Below, piece by piece: positions 1-7,163 of a stretch of 64,000 bases of DNA; position 1 is the first letter of the stretch; the number at the start of each line of letters is the position of its first letter. This DNA comes from Inquilinus limosus_F. Lineage in GTDB: Bacteria; Pseudomonadota; Alphaproteobacteria; DSM-16000; Inquilinaceae. The translations under genes were made by a program, and so were the position numbers. The DNA lies in NCBI RefSeq assembly GCF_051487185.1, contig NZ_JAHVDK010000024.1:62001-126000 (forward strand), in the 5' to 3' direction. The notes beneath the pieces were generated by a model. That model saw nothing but the letters and a program-made list of their open reading frames with translations. It made no database searches and had not been told where the DNA came from.

Positions 1-1541
1 TCGTAGAGCTGCGACGGGAACTCGACGAAGTCGAGCGCCACATTGGTGCCGGCGATGGTCCGGTAGCTCAGATCGGACATCAGCCCGTGCAGGGCGTGGC
101 CGAATTCGTGGAACAGGGTGCGAGCGTCGTCGAAGCTCAAGAGGCTCGGGGTCCCCTCCGCCGCCTTGGCGAAGTTCATCACGTTGACGACGACCGGCCG
201 TACCTCGCCGTCGAGATTCTCCTGCTCACGGATCGCCTCCATCCAGGCGCCGCTGCGCTTGGACGGCCGGGCGAAATAGTCGCCGTAGAACAGGCCGACC
301 AGGCGGCCGTCGGGGCCCGTCACCTCCCAGGTGCGGACATCGGGATGCCAGACCGGCACGTCGCGTCGCTCGGCGAAGGACAGGCCGAACAGCTGCTGCG
401 CCACGTCGAAGGCGGCCGCGATCATGCGCTCGAGCTGCAGGTAGGGCTTGAGCTCGCTCTCGTCGAGATCGAACTCCCGCTTGCGCTGCTGTTCGGCGTA
501 ATAGCGCCAGTCCCAGGCCGCGATCTCGAAATTGCCGCCCTCGGCCGCGACCAGCGCCTGCAGCTTCTCCTGCTCGCGCAGGGCGCGGGCGCGGGCCGGG
601 CGCCAGACCGAGTGCAGCAGGTCCTGCGCCGCCTCCGGCGTCTTGGCCATGGTGTCGGCCAGGCGGAAATGGGCGTAGCTGGGATAGCCGAGCAGCCGCG
701 CCTGCTCCGCCCGCAGGGCCACGGTCTCGGCGATGATCGGCCGGTTGTCGGAAGCGGCGCTCTCGCCGCGCGCGATCCAGGCCTTGAACGCCGTCTCGCG
801 CAGGTCGCGCCGGGCGGAGAACTGCAGGAAGGGCTCGACGCTGGAGCGGCCGAGCGTGATCACACGCTTGCCCGGCAGGCCGCGCTCCGCCGCCGCGGCA
901 CCGGCCGCATCGCGCAGCTCCTGCGGCAGGCCGGCCAGGTCGGCCTCGCCGTCCAGCACCAGGGCATAGGATTTCTCGTCGGCCAGCACGTTCTGGCCGA
1001 AGGCGGTGCCGAGCGTAGCCAGACGCTCGACGATCTCGGCCAGCCGGCGCTTCGCCCCATCCTCGAGCCCGGCGCCGGCGCGGGTGAAGCCGAGATGGTA
1101 GCGTTCCAGCACCCGGTCCTGCTCGGGCGTCAGGCCGAGCTCGCCGCGGCGGGCGAACAGCGCGTCGACCCGCCGGAACAGCGCCGGGTTCTGCTGGATC
1201 GCATTGTGATGCCGGGCCAGCAGCGGCGCGACCTCGCGCTCCACCGCCTGCAATTCGTCGCCGCTGTGCGCCGAGGTCAGATTGAAGAAGACGCCGGCGA
1301 CCCGGCGCAGCGCCCGGCCGCTGCGCTCCAGCGCCGCGACGGTGTTGTCGAAGTTCGGCTCCGCCGGGTCGACGGCGATCGCCTCGATCTCGCGGAGATG
1401 CTCGGCCAGCGCGGCGTCGAAGGCGGGGCGGAAATGCGCCACCTCGATCCGCTCCCAGGGCGGGCTGCCGAACGGCGTGCTCCACTCCGCCAGCAGCGGA
1501 TTGCCTTCGGTCGGAGTGCGGGGTGGCTGGTCGGAGCTCAT
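1..1541 (-). CDS. M3-family peptidase (oligopeptidase A / peptidyl-dipeptidase Dcp type), 3' part outside window
   Basis: Cytoplasmic zinc metallopeptidase that cleaves short peptides. Seen: starting at the ATG at 1541 the frame runs open to the window edge, giving 513 residues beginning MSSDQPPRTPTEGNPLL. The M3 zinc signature HEFGH lies at residues 478-482, followed by GLMSDLSYRTIAGTNVALDF, which is typical of the Dcp/PrlC group. Family members are about 680 residues, so roughly the last quarter is cut off by the window, not by mutation. No strong Shine-Dalgarno is visible before the ATG. The downstream neighbour is unknown. Oligopeptidase A versus Dcp cannot be settled without the C terminus. 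Confidence 0.9.
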   Translation of the reverse strand, partial: MSSDQPPRTPTEGNPLLAEWSTPFGSPPWERIEVAHFRPAFDAALAEHLREIEAIAVDPAEPNFDNTVAALERSGRALRRVAGVFFNLTSAHSGDELQAVEREVAPLLARHHNAIQQNPALFRRVDALFARRGELGLTPEQDRVLERYHLGFTRAGAGLEDGAKRRLAEIVERLATLGTAFGQNVLADEKSYALVLDGEADLAGLPQELRDAAGAAAAERGLPGKRVITLGRSSVEPFLQFSARRDLRETAFKAWIARGESAASDNRPIIAETVALRAEQARLLGYPSYAHFRLADTMAKTPEAAQDLLHSVWRPARARALREQEKLQALVAAEGGNFEIAAWDWRYYAEQQRKREFDLDESELKPYLQLERMIAAAFDVAQQLFGLSFAERRDVPVWHPDVRTWEVTGPDGRLVGLFYGDYFARPSKRSGAWMEAIREQENLDGEVRPVVVNVMNFAKAAEGTPSLLSFDDARTLFHEFGHALHGLMSDLSYRTIAGTNVALDFVEFPSQLY

Positions 1542-1843
1542 GGCGGCACCGCTGTGATCCGTGTCCTGGGCCGCCAGACTAGCGAGGATCGCCCCCGGAT
1601 GTCAGCAGCGGCATCGCCCGCCGGCGTCGAAGCGGATTACTGGATTTCGGCAGAAGAAGCAGGTTTTAAATCTATTAAATCCGAATTCTTGGCAATCTAT
1701 ATAGATTTTTATCCTCGTTAACAAAGATTTAATGGCCGAACTACTGCAATGACGATGGCGATCCCTGGCTCGCCCAGTTAGCATATCCTGGTATTCGCAA
1801 CGACGATCGCCGGACCGGACGTCCGGCGAGGAAGGGCTCGCAG
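1542..1843. promoter_or_regulatory. Intergenic region between divergent genes, AT-rich core
   Basis: About 300 bases without a gene between the M3 peptidase (leftward) and the RTX protein (rightward). The stretch 1660-1735 is strikingly AT-rich against its GC-rich surroundings and holds a perfect 12-bp palindrome ATCTATATAGAT at 1695-1706. It most likely carries the promoters for both genes. No specific regulator site can be named. Confidence 0.5.
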
Positions 1844-2887
1844 ATGACGACGCTGACGGTGAACGCGCCGAACGGGATCAATGGCGCCGGCTTTTCCTTC
1901 GAGGCCCTGGGGCAGCTCGATTTCGACAATCCGAGGGTCACCTCCCTCACCTCCACCGCCGCGCATATCGATTTTGACGGCGTGTCGGTCGACCTCACCG
2001 GCAGCGGCCTCGGCGCCAGCCTGTTCGGGATCACCGGCGTCGTGACCGGCCTCGTCCTGTCCCAGAACGGGGTCACGATCGCCACCCTCGGCGGCGCCTC
2101 GATCTCCGCCGCGACCGCCTATTCGCAGCTCAGCAACGGCGACTTCAGCGGCCTCGCCAGCAGCCTGTTCGCCGGCGACGACGCCCAGACCGGCTCGCAA
2201 CAGGCCGATGTCCTGTCCGGCCTGGCGGGCAACGACACCCTCAGCGCCCTGGCCGGCAATGACACGCTTCAGGGCGGCATCGGCAACGACGTGCTGCGCG
2301 GAGGCGCCGGGGCGGACCGGCTGGTCGGCGGCGCCGGCATCGACACCGCAATCTACAGCGAAAGCTCGGTCGGCGTCAGGATCGACATCGCGGCCGGCAC
2401 CGGGATCGGCGGCAACGCCCAGGGCGACGTGCTGAGCGGCATCGAGAGCGTCTATGGCGGCTCCGGCGCCGATGTCCTCTATGGCGGGGCAACCGCCAAC
2501 ATCCTGGTCGGCAATGCCGGCAACGACGTGATCGACGGCCGCGCCGGCAAGGACAGTATGGGCGGCGGCGCCGGCGCCGACCGCTTCGTCTTCGGCTCGG
2601 TGACGCACAGCACGGTCGCCGCTGCCGACCGGATCGTCGATTTCAGCCATGCCGAAGGTGACCGGATCGACCTGCGCCCGATCGACGCCGATATCGGCGC
2701 CGGCGGCAACCAGGCCTTCCGCTTCATCGGCACGGCGGCCTTCAGCCACCATGCCGGCGAGTTGCACTATGCCGTCGCCGGCGGCACCACCACCGTCTCC
2801 GGCGACGTGGACGGCGACGGTGCCGCGGATTTCAGCATCGCACTGACCGGGTCGATCAGCCTGGTCGCGGGCGACTTCGTGCTGTGA
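1844..2887 (+). CDS. RTX-type calcium-binding repeat protein (serralysin-like C-terminal domain)
   Basis: Predicted secreted protein of 347 residues with glycine/aspartate-rich nonapeptide repeats (consensus GGxGxDxLx) at about residues 118-165 and 195-245, e.g. GNDTLQGGIGNDVLRGGAGA. The repeats fold into a calcium-loaded parallel beta-roll. The last 90 residues match the serralysin C-terminal (M10_C) pattern: VDFSHAEGDRIDL, GDVDGDGAADFSI, ending in a hydrophobic DFVL tail, the usual uncleaved signal for type I secretion. Residues 1-115 resemble no enzyme I recognise, and no HExxH protease motif is present. A purine-rich GAGGAAGG sits upstream of the ATG. No ABC/MFP secretion genes are in the window, so the exporter must be elsewhere. 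Confidence 0.85.
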   Translation: MTTLTVNAPNGINGAGFSFEALGQLDFDNPRVTSLTSTAAHIDFDGVSVDLTGSGLGASLFGITGVVTGLVLSQNGVTIATLGGASISAATAYSQLSNGDFSGLASSLFAGDDAQTGSQQADVLSGLAGNDTLSALAGNDTLQGGIGNDVLRGGAGADRLVGGAGIDTAIYSESSVGVRIDIAAGTGIGGNAQGDVLSGIESVYGGSGADVLYGGATANILVGNAGNDVIDGRAGKDSMGGGAGADRFVFGSVTHSTVAAADRIVDFSHAEGDRIDLRPIDADIGAGGNQAFRFIGTAAFSHHAGELHYAVAGGTTTVSGDVDGDGAADFSIALTGSISLVAGDFVL

Positions 2888-2903
2888 CGATGCGGAGCGG
2901 TCG

Positions 2904-4145
2904 TCAGCAGCCGGTCAGGCGCGGCGTCCGCTCCACCTCCAGCCCGAAGGCCGGCCGCAGATACGTGCCGGCGACATTGCCGAAGAAGGCCGCGGCCAGC
3001 CACAGCCAGCCATGCAGGCTGCCCGAGGCGATGCCGGAGAAATAGGCGCCGATGTTGCAGCCATAGGCCAGCCGGGCGCCGTAGCCGAGCAACAGACCGC
3101 CGACCACCGCGGCGGCGACCTGGCGCGCCGGGATGCGCCAGACCGGAGCGAAGCGCCCGGCCAGGCCGGCGGCCGCCAGCGCGCCGACGATGATGCCGAT
3201 GTCCATCACCGAGGTGATGTCGGCCAGGATGCTGCCGTTCAGCGCCGCGGCGTTGGCCGGCTTCGACCAGTAGGGCCAGCTCGCCGGGTCGAAGCCGACC
3301 AGCGCCGCCGCCTTCGAGCCCCAGAGGGCGAAGGCCGAGGTGATGCCCCAGGGCCGGCCGGCCAGGGCCAGGGTGACGAAGTTGAGCACCGCCAGGGCGA
3401 TGCCGCCCCAGATCAGCGGCCAGGGGCCGCGCAGCAGCCGCTGCAGGCCCCGCGTCGCCGGCGGGTCGGCCGCCACCAGGGCGCCGTGCCGGCGGCGCTC
3501 CCGCACCACCGTCAGGGCCGCGATCGCGGCGAAGACGGCAAGGTTGGCCAGCAGCGCCGGCCACAGCCCCAGGCCAGTCACCAGCGACACCGGCGGCAGC
3601 GAGGGCAGCGCCGTCCACCAGTGCAGATGCGCCGCGCCGATCGCCGAGCCGATGATGAAGAAGACGAGGGTCAGCACCATGCGGGTGGAGCCGCCGCCGA
3701 CGGTGTAGAGCGTGCCGGAAGCGCATCCGCCGCCCAGTTGCATGCCGATGCCGAACAGGAAGGCGCCGACCACCACCGAGGTGCCGAGCGGCGAGACGTT
3801 GCCGGCGACCGGCTGCCCGAACAGCTCGCCGGCCGACAGCGCCGGGAAGAACAGCAGGACGGCGACCGACAGCATCACCATCTGCGCCCGCAGTCCCGCG
3901 CCGCGGCCGTCGGCGATGAAGACGCGCCAGGCCGAGGTGAAGCCGAAGGCGGCGTGGTAGAGCACAGCGCCAAGCGCCGCGCCCAGGACATAGAGCGCAG
4001 CCTGGCGGGCGTCGATCGCGGCGGAGAGCAGCAGGACACCGGCGATCAGCGCCAGCCCGGCCAGGCCGGCGACGCGCAGATTGACCGCCGGGGCAAGGCG
4101 GGGAGCGGCGGGAACCGGCCCGCCGGGAAGAGTCACCGTCGACAT
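2904..4145 (-). CDS. YeeE/YedE family membrane transporter (thiosulfate/sulfur compound uptake type)
   Basis: A 413-residue polytopic inner-membrane protein with about ten hydrophobic helices. Two halves carry the family's conserved cysteine motifs: GMQLGGGCASGTL at about residue 127 and GYGARLAYGCNIGAYFSG near residue 360. In the characterised thiosulfate transporter of this family these cysteines line the path and relay thiosulfate. Whether this member moves thiosulfate or another sulfur or selenium species is inference. No sulfurtransferase partner (TusA/YeeD type) is adjacent. It converges on the RTX gene with a 16-base gap. A good sigma70 promoter lies upstream (see 4190-4219). Confidence 0.85.
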   Translation of the reverse strand: MSTVTLPGGPVPAAPRLAPAVNLRVAGLAGLALIAGVLLLSAAIDARQAALYVLGAALGAVLYHAAFGFTSAWRVFIADGRGAGLRAQMVMLSVAVLLFFPALSAGELFGQPVAGNVSPLGTSVVVGAFLFGIGMQLGGGCASGTLYTVGGGSTRMVLTLVFFIIGSAIGAAHLHWWTALPSLPPVSLVTGLGLWPALLANLAVFAAIAALTVVRERRRHGALVAADPPATRGLQRLLRGPWPLIWGGIALAVLNFVTLALAGRPWGITSAFALWGSKAAALVGFDPASWPYWSKPANAAALNGSILADITSVMDIGIIVGALAAAGLAGRFAPVWRIPARQVAAAVVGGLLLGYGARLAYGCNIGAYFSGIASGSLHGWLWLAAAFFGNVAGTYLRPAFGLEVERTPRLTGC

Positions 4146-4189
4146 CGCACGAATCCGAAAACGGCTGCCGCCGCGGCAGCTCGGTCCGG

Positions 4190-4219
4190 ATTACATGGAT
4201 GTGCCGCATAAAATGTCAA
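4190..4219 (-). promoter_or_regulatory. Predicted sigma70 promoter for the YeeE/YedE gene
   Basis: Reading the minus strand: -35 TTGACA (4219-4214), 18-base spacer, -10 TGTAAT (4195-4190), about 45 bases before the ATG at 4145. Immediately upstream, ATGTTATACAT at 4226-4236 forms a short dyad (ATGT-N3-ACAT) that could bind a regulator. The regulator is not identifiable. Confidence 0.6.
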
Positions 4220-4568
4220 TTGCACATGTTATACATATTCACATTGTTTTTATGAATGGTCCCTCGAATCACTTACGACCGGCCAGAGATGAATTCGTAT
4301 CCGCTGCACAGTTGCATGGCACATAGGAATAAAGACGCCAGAATCCAAGCGAAGAGCAATACGCCGCCGCACAGTCTCGCGAATGATTCGAAGCAAAGGA
4401 ATCAGGGAGGCCAGATAGAAACTGCCGGATTTCGGCATCATTCGTGGCAGAAACTGAGGCCTCTCGTTCCTTACCTCATCGCGCGATGAACATTGTTTCG
4501 GGCCATGGGAGGTGATATTCACGATCGCCTTCGTGCCGCGGCACATCACCCTACACCGAGGGAGAGAC
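4220..4568. other. Intergenic region, AT-rich, no credible gene
   Basis: About 350 bases between divergent genes with base composition clearly more AT than the flanks. Short open frames exist on both strands, but none has a ribosome binding site and a plausible protein. It presumably holds the promoter of the lipoprotein at 4569. Confidence 0.4.
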
Positions 4569-4952
4569 ATGATCGCACGACGTCTGGCGGGGATCGCGCT
4601 GATCGCAGGGCTGATGCTTCAGGGTTGCGGCACCGCGGAACGGCCGGCCACCAGAATCCAGGTGTCGAGCCGGCAGCTGGCGAACGACACGGAGCTCATC
4701 ATCAACGGCCACGGCTATACCGCGGACGAGAAGGCGAACATCCAGATCAAGAACTTCCCCGGCAGCGAGACCGACCTTCAGCGCTCGGTGGACGTCGACG
4801 ACTCCGGCAGCTTCGTCTACTCGGAGCGGTTCAAGCTGGTGCGGTGGACCCGGTTCGACCCGCCGCCGGATTTCGTGGTCACGGTGACCGATCCGGAGAC
4901 GGCGCAGTTCGATGCCGCGAGCGTGAGCGCCGCGCCCTTCGTCTCGCACTGA
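4569..4952 (+). CDS. Small predicted lipoprotein of unknown function
   Basis: A 127-residue protein. The ATG at 4569 follows a clear GAGGGAGAG ribosome binding site and gives a textbook lipoprotein signal: MIARR, a hydrophobic stretch, then the lipobox L17-Q-G-C20, so Cys20 should be lipidated and the mature protein tethered to the membrane facing the periplasm. An in-frame ATG 57 bases upstream would bury the signal and lacks a binding site. The mature part looks like a single beta-rich domain (NDTELIINGHGYT, VDVDDSGSFVYSERF, DFVVTVTDPETA) reminiscent of Ig-like repeats. No named family is recognised. A perfect hairpin follows 20 bases after the stop. Confidence 0.75.
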   Translation: MIARRLAGIALIAGLMLQGCGTAERPATRIQVSSRQLANDTELIINGHGYTADEKANIQIKNFPGSETDLQRSVDVDDSGSFVYSERFKLVRWTRFDPPPDFVVTVTDPETAQFDAASVSAAPFVSH

Positions 4953-4972
4953 CGCGGAGCGTCCCCTTCGCA

Positions 4973-5000
4973 GGTTGGGCTCGCGGAAGCGAGCCCAACC
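4973..5000. repeat. Perfect 12-bp stem hairpin (terminator-like or dispersed palindromic element)
   Basis: GGTTGGGCTCGC, loop GGAA, then GCGAGCCCAACC: twelve uninterrupted pairs just after the lipoprotein stop. There is no U-tract on either side. It could attenuate transcription, but its TTGGGCTCGC...GCGAGCCCAA core also resembles palindromic units scattered between genes in many alphaproteobacteria. Confidence 0.65.
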
Positions 5001-5366
5001 CACCACAATGAGCGGTCTCCAACCCTAAAGATCTGGGCATTCGATATCCTGCGACCGTCGACCGGCTGATCGCGCCGTCGCGCCGATATCGTTGAAAGCC
5101 ATCGAAGCCGATTGACTCGGCCAGCCACCGGTCCATGATTTTTCCATCCACTGCAGAACCGCTTCGGCCCGTGCCGGGGGGCGGGTGCCGGTGGGACATC
5201 GCGGCCAGGCCCACCACGAGTCGGGATCGGGGGCCCGTCTTCGACGATCTGGCCAGGACGATGACCTCGCGACGCGGGCGAACCGTCGCCGCCGCGGGGG
5301 ATGTGCCCCGCCGCATCCCCCAAGGGATGACACCTCCACGCCGCGAGGCACTTCAGGAGGATCGAT
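5001..5366. other. Intergenic region, no gene seen
   Basis: About 365 bases. Open frames on both strands are long only because of the GC content, and none has a binding site or a convincing protein. The last 30 bases contain the strong AGGAGG ribosome binding site of the next gene. Confidence 0.4.
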
Positions 5367-5795
5367 ATGGCATATCTCGATGTGAGCCCGATGATTGTCG
5401 CCTTGCGCGCCTCTCCGGCCGAATTCGACATCAGCCGCGGGCTGCTGCGCCACAAGCCGAGCGGCCATCGGGTGGTGTTCGATCCGCTGGGTGGCAGCGC
5501 CCGGATCGAAGCGCGCTGCGACTGCGCCCTCCTCCGCGTTTCGCATCAGCAGAGCCGCGAGCTGACGGACGCGTTCCACGACTGGGAGGAGAGCTACTGG
5601 CGGGTGGTGCGGATCAACCGCGAATTCGCCTCGCATTTCGACCGCCGCTTCTGGCCGAGGCTGGCGACCCATCTCGAGCGCATCTTCCAGTCCGGTCTGG
5701 CGGCGCTGGAGCGGCTCGTCCCGGCGCGGCGTTCGAGGTCCGGCGAGAGCACCGCCGATCGCGGCCCCGCCGCGCCGCCGATGCCGGCGGAGTGA
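5367..5795 (+). CDS. Conserved-looking hypothetical protein, 142 aa
   Basis: Start chosen at the ATG preceded by a near-consensus AGGAGG eight bases upstream. The protein (MAYLDVSPMIVALRASPAEF...) is soluble, with no signal peptide. It has a compact N-terminal part (GLLRHKPSGHRVVFDPLGG, then a CDC at about residues 51-53), a helical aromatic segment (DAFHDWEESYWRVVRINREF) and a low-complexity Arg/Ser/Pro tail from about residue 120 that is probably disordered. No catalytic motif or named family is recognised. It stands alone upstream of the cyclase gene with a 243-base gap. Confidence 0.6.
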   Translation: MAYLDVSPMIVALRASPAEFDISRGLLRHKPSGHRVVFDPLGGSARIEARCDCALLRVSHQQSRELTDAFHDWEESYWRVVRINREFASHFDRRFWPRLATHLERIFQSGLAALERLVPARRSRSGESTADRGPAAPPMPAE

Positions 5796-6038
5796 CCGGA
5801 GCGGGCGGATCGCAGGAACCGGAGTGAGGACGGATCCGTTCGGCGGCGAGGCGCTCAGCCGCCTCGCCGGCCGACGGATCCTGACCGGACGAGCCGGCCT
5901 CACATCCGCAGATCACGCATTTTTCACGCTCAGCGTCCGGTCCGTGCACGAAGTCTGGCGCTTCTCCGGAGAGACTCCCTTCATCGCCCCGAACCCACGG
6001 GGCCGAGAAAGCCGCACACGAAGGCAGGGAGGCCTCTC

Positions 6039-6656
6039 ATGCGCAACACCGGAATCACCGACAGCCCGATCGCCCTACCCGCTGGCCGGGTGTTCGGATC
6101 CTATGCCGACGCGATCCCTCCACCTCGAATCGAGCGGCGGCAGCTTTGCATCCTGATCGCGGATGTCGCGGGATTCAGCCGCCAGGTCGAGTTCGATGCC
6201 CTCGCCACCGTCCTCCGTCTGCACGAGCTCCGAAGGCGTCTGATCCTGCCGACGATGCACGCACATCGCGGATGGATCGCCAGTTCCGCGGGCGACGCGA
6301 CGCTGATGGCGTTCCTCCGCTCCATGGACGCGGTGAACTGCGCCGTCGAGCTGCAACGCGCACTGAACTCGACGCGAACCGGGGCGGCGGTCGACGGTGA
6401 TCTTCGGCTGCACATGGGCATCAGCGCCGGCGAGAGCATTGCCGTCGACGGCGAGCTGTACGGCCATCCGCTGAACGTCGCCGCCCGCCTTCAGGCCCTC
6501 GCCGAGCCGGGCGACATCTACCTGTCCGACGACGTCGTCGCCGAGGTCGGCGATGCCGCAGAGGTGCGCTTCGAGGCGCTCGGCAGGTGCGAACTCAGGA
6601 ACATCACGCAGCCGGTCCACGTCTACCGGATCGCCCGCGGCTCGCTGGAAGGCTGA
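6039..6656 (+). CDS. Stand-alone class III adenylate/guanylate cyclase domain protein
   Basis: A 205-residue protein that is almost only a cyclase catalytic domain. Metal-binding aspartates are in place: LIADVAGFSR (Asp42) and SSAGDATLMAF (Asp86), followed by GHPLNVAARL with the catalytic Asn/Arg pair. The Lys that normally precedes GD by two residues (K-x-x-G-D) is a Ser here (Ser82). The Asp three residues before the Gly of the xxxG-xx-(V)N motif is a Glu (ELYG). Substrate choice (ATP or GTP) and even activity are therefore uncertain. No sensor or membrane domain is fused. The ATG is preceded by GGGAGG. The next gene downstream is the small protein at 6805; they may share a transcript. Confidence 0.8.
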   Translation: MRNTGITDSPIALPAGRVFGSYADAIPPPRIERRQLCILIADVAGFSRQVEFDALATVLRLHELRRRLILPTMHAHRGWIASSAGDATLMAFLRSMDAVNCAVELQRALNSTRTGAAVDGDLRLHMGISAGESIAVDGELYGHPLNVAARLQALAEPGDIYLSDDVVAEVGDAAEVRFEALGRCELRNITQPVHVYRIARGSLEG

Positions 6657-6804
6657 CGGCGCGGCGATCGCGCATCCGCCACGCCTGCGTTCGGCTTCGC
6701 CTGCCTCTTCCGGATAGGGCCGCACGCCCCCTATGGCCGGCTTTTCATTCTCGGCCGATCGCAGCAGGGTCATTCGACTGAGAGATCGTTCAAAGGTGGG
6801 ACCC

Positions 6805-7149
6805 ATGCCACGCTTCGATCCGATTGCCACGCCCCACGACTTCTCCATAACCAATCTGGGCAATCAGGAGCAGCTTCAGGCCGTCGGCGAGGCCATTTTC
6901 AAAGCAGCCACGGACCCGGTCGCCCTCGACTATTTCATCCGGAACGCAAAATCCCTCCTGCAACAGCCGACGCTTGCCAAGGGTCTTGACCCTGCCGCCC
7001 TCACCGGCAAGAGCCTCAATGTCGTCGTCGATACCGACGAAGTCATCAATGTTGTCATACCTCAAGTTCAAACTTCTTTTAAGGATAAGCAAGAGCGAGA
7101 CGAATATATGAAGAGAATTGGATTCATCTTCCTTTGCGGATGCAGGTGA
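6805..7149 (+). CDS. Small protein with RiPP-leader-like body and C-terminal FLCGCR
   Basis: A 114-residue protein. The ATG at 6805 has an AGGTGGGA site; an upstream in-frame ATG at 6733 lacks one. The body runs QAVGEAIFKAATDPVALDYF, then LTGKSLNVVVDTDEVINVVI and P. That layout (helical part with xDPxxLxxF, then a beta segment VVVDTxxxxxVVIP) recalls nitrile-hydratase-like leader peptides of ribosomal natural products, but this is my reading by eye, not a search result. The C terminus after IPQ is short and ends FIFLCGCR, with two cysteines flanking a Gly. No modification enzyme is adjacent. The convergent neighbour is a SARP-like regulator, 14 bases away. It may instead be an ordinary hypothetical protein. 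Confidence 0.6.
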   Translation: MPRFDPIATPHDFSITNLGNQEQLQAVGEAIFKAATDPVALDYFIRNAKSLLQQPTLAKGLDPAALTGKSLNVVVDTDEVINVVIPQVQTSFKDKQERDEYMKRIGFIFLCGCR

Positions 7150-7163
7150 GAAGGTCGGCCCAT

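Noticed and set aside
4250..4570. 106-codon minus-strand frame in the AT-rich gap
   Set aside because: No ribosome site, mixed composition with no hydrophobic or catalytic pattern, overlaps the lipoprotein's promoter region.
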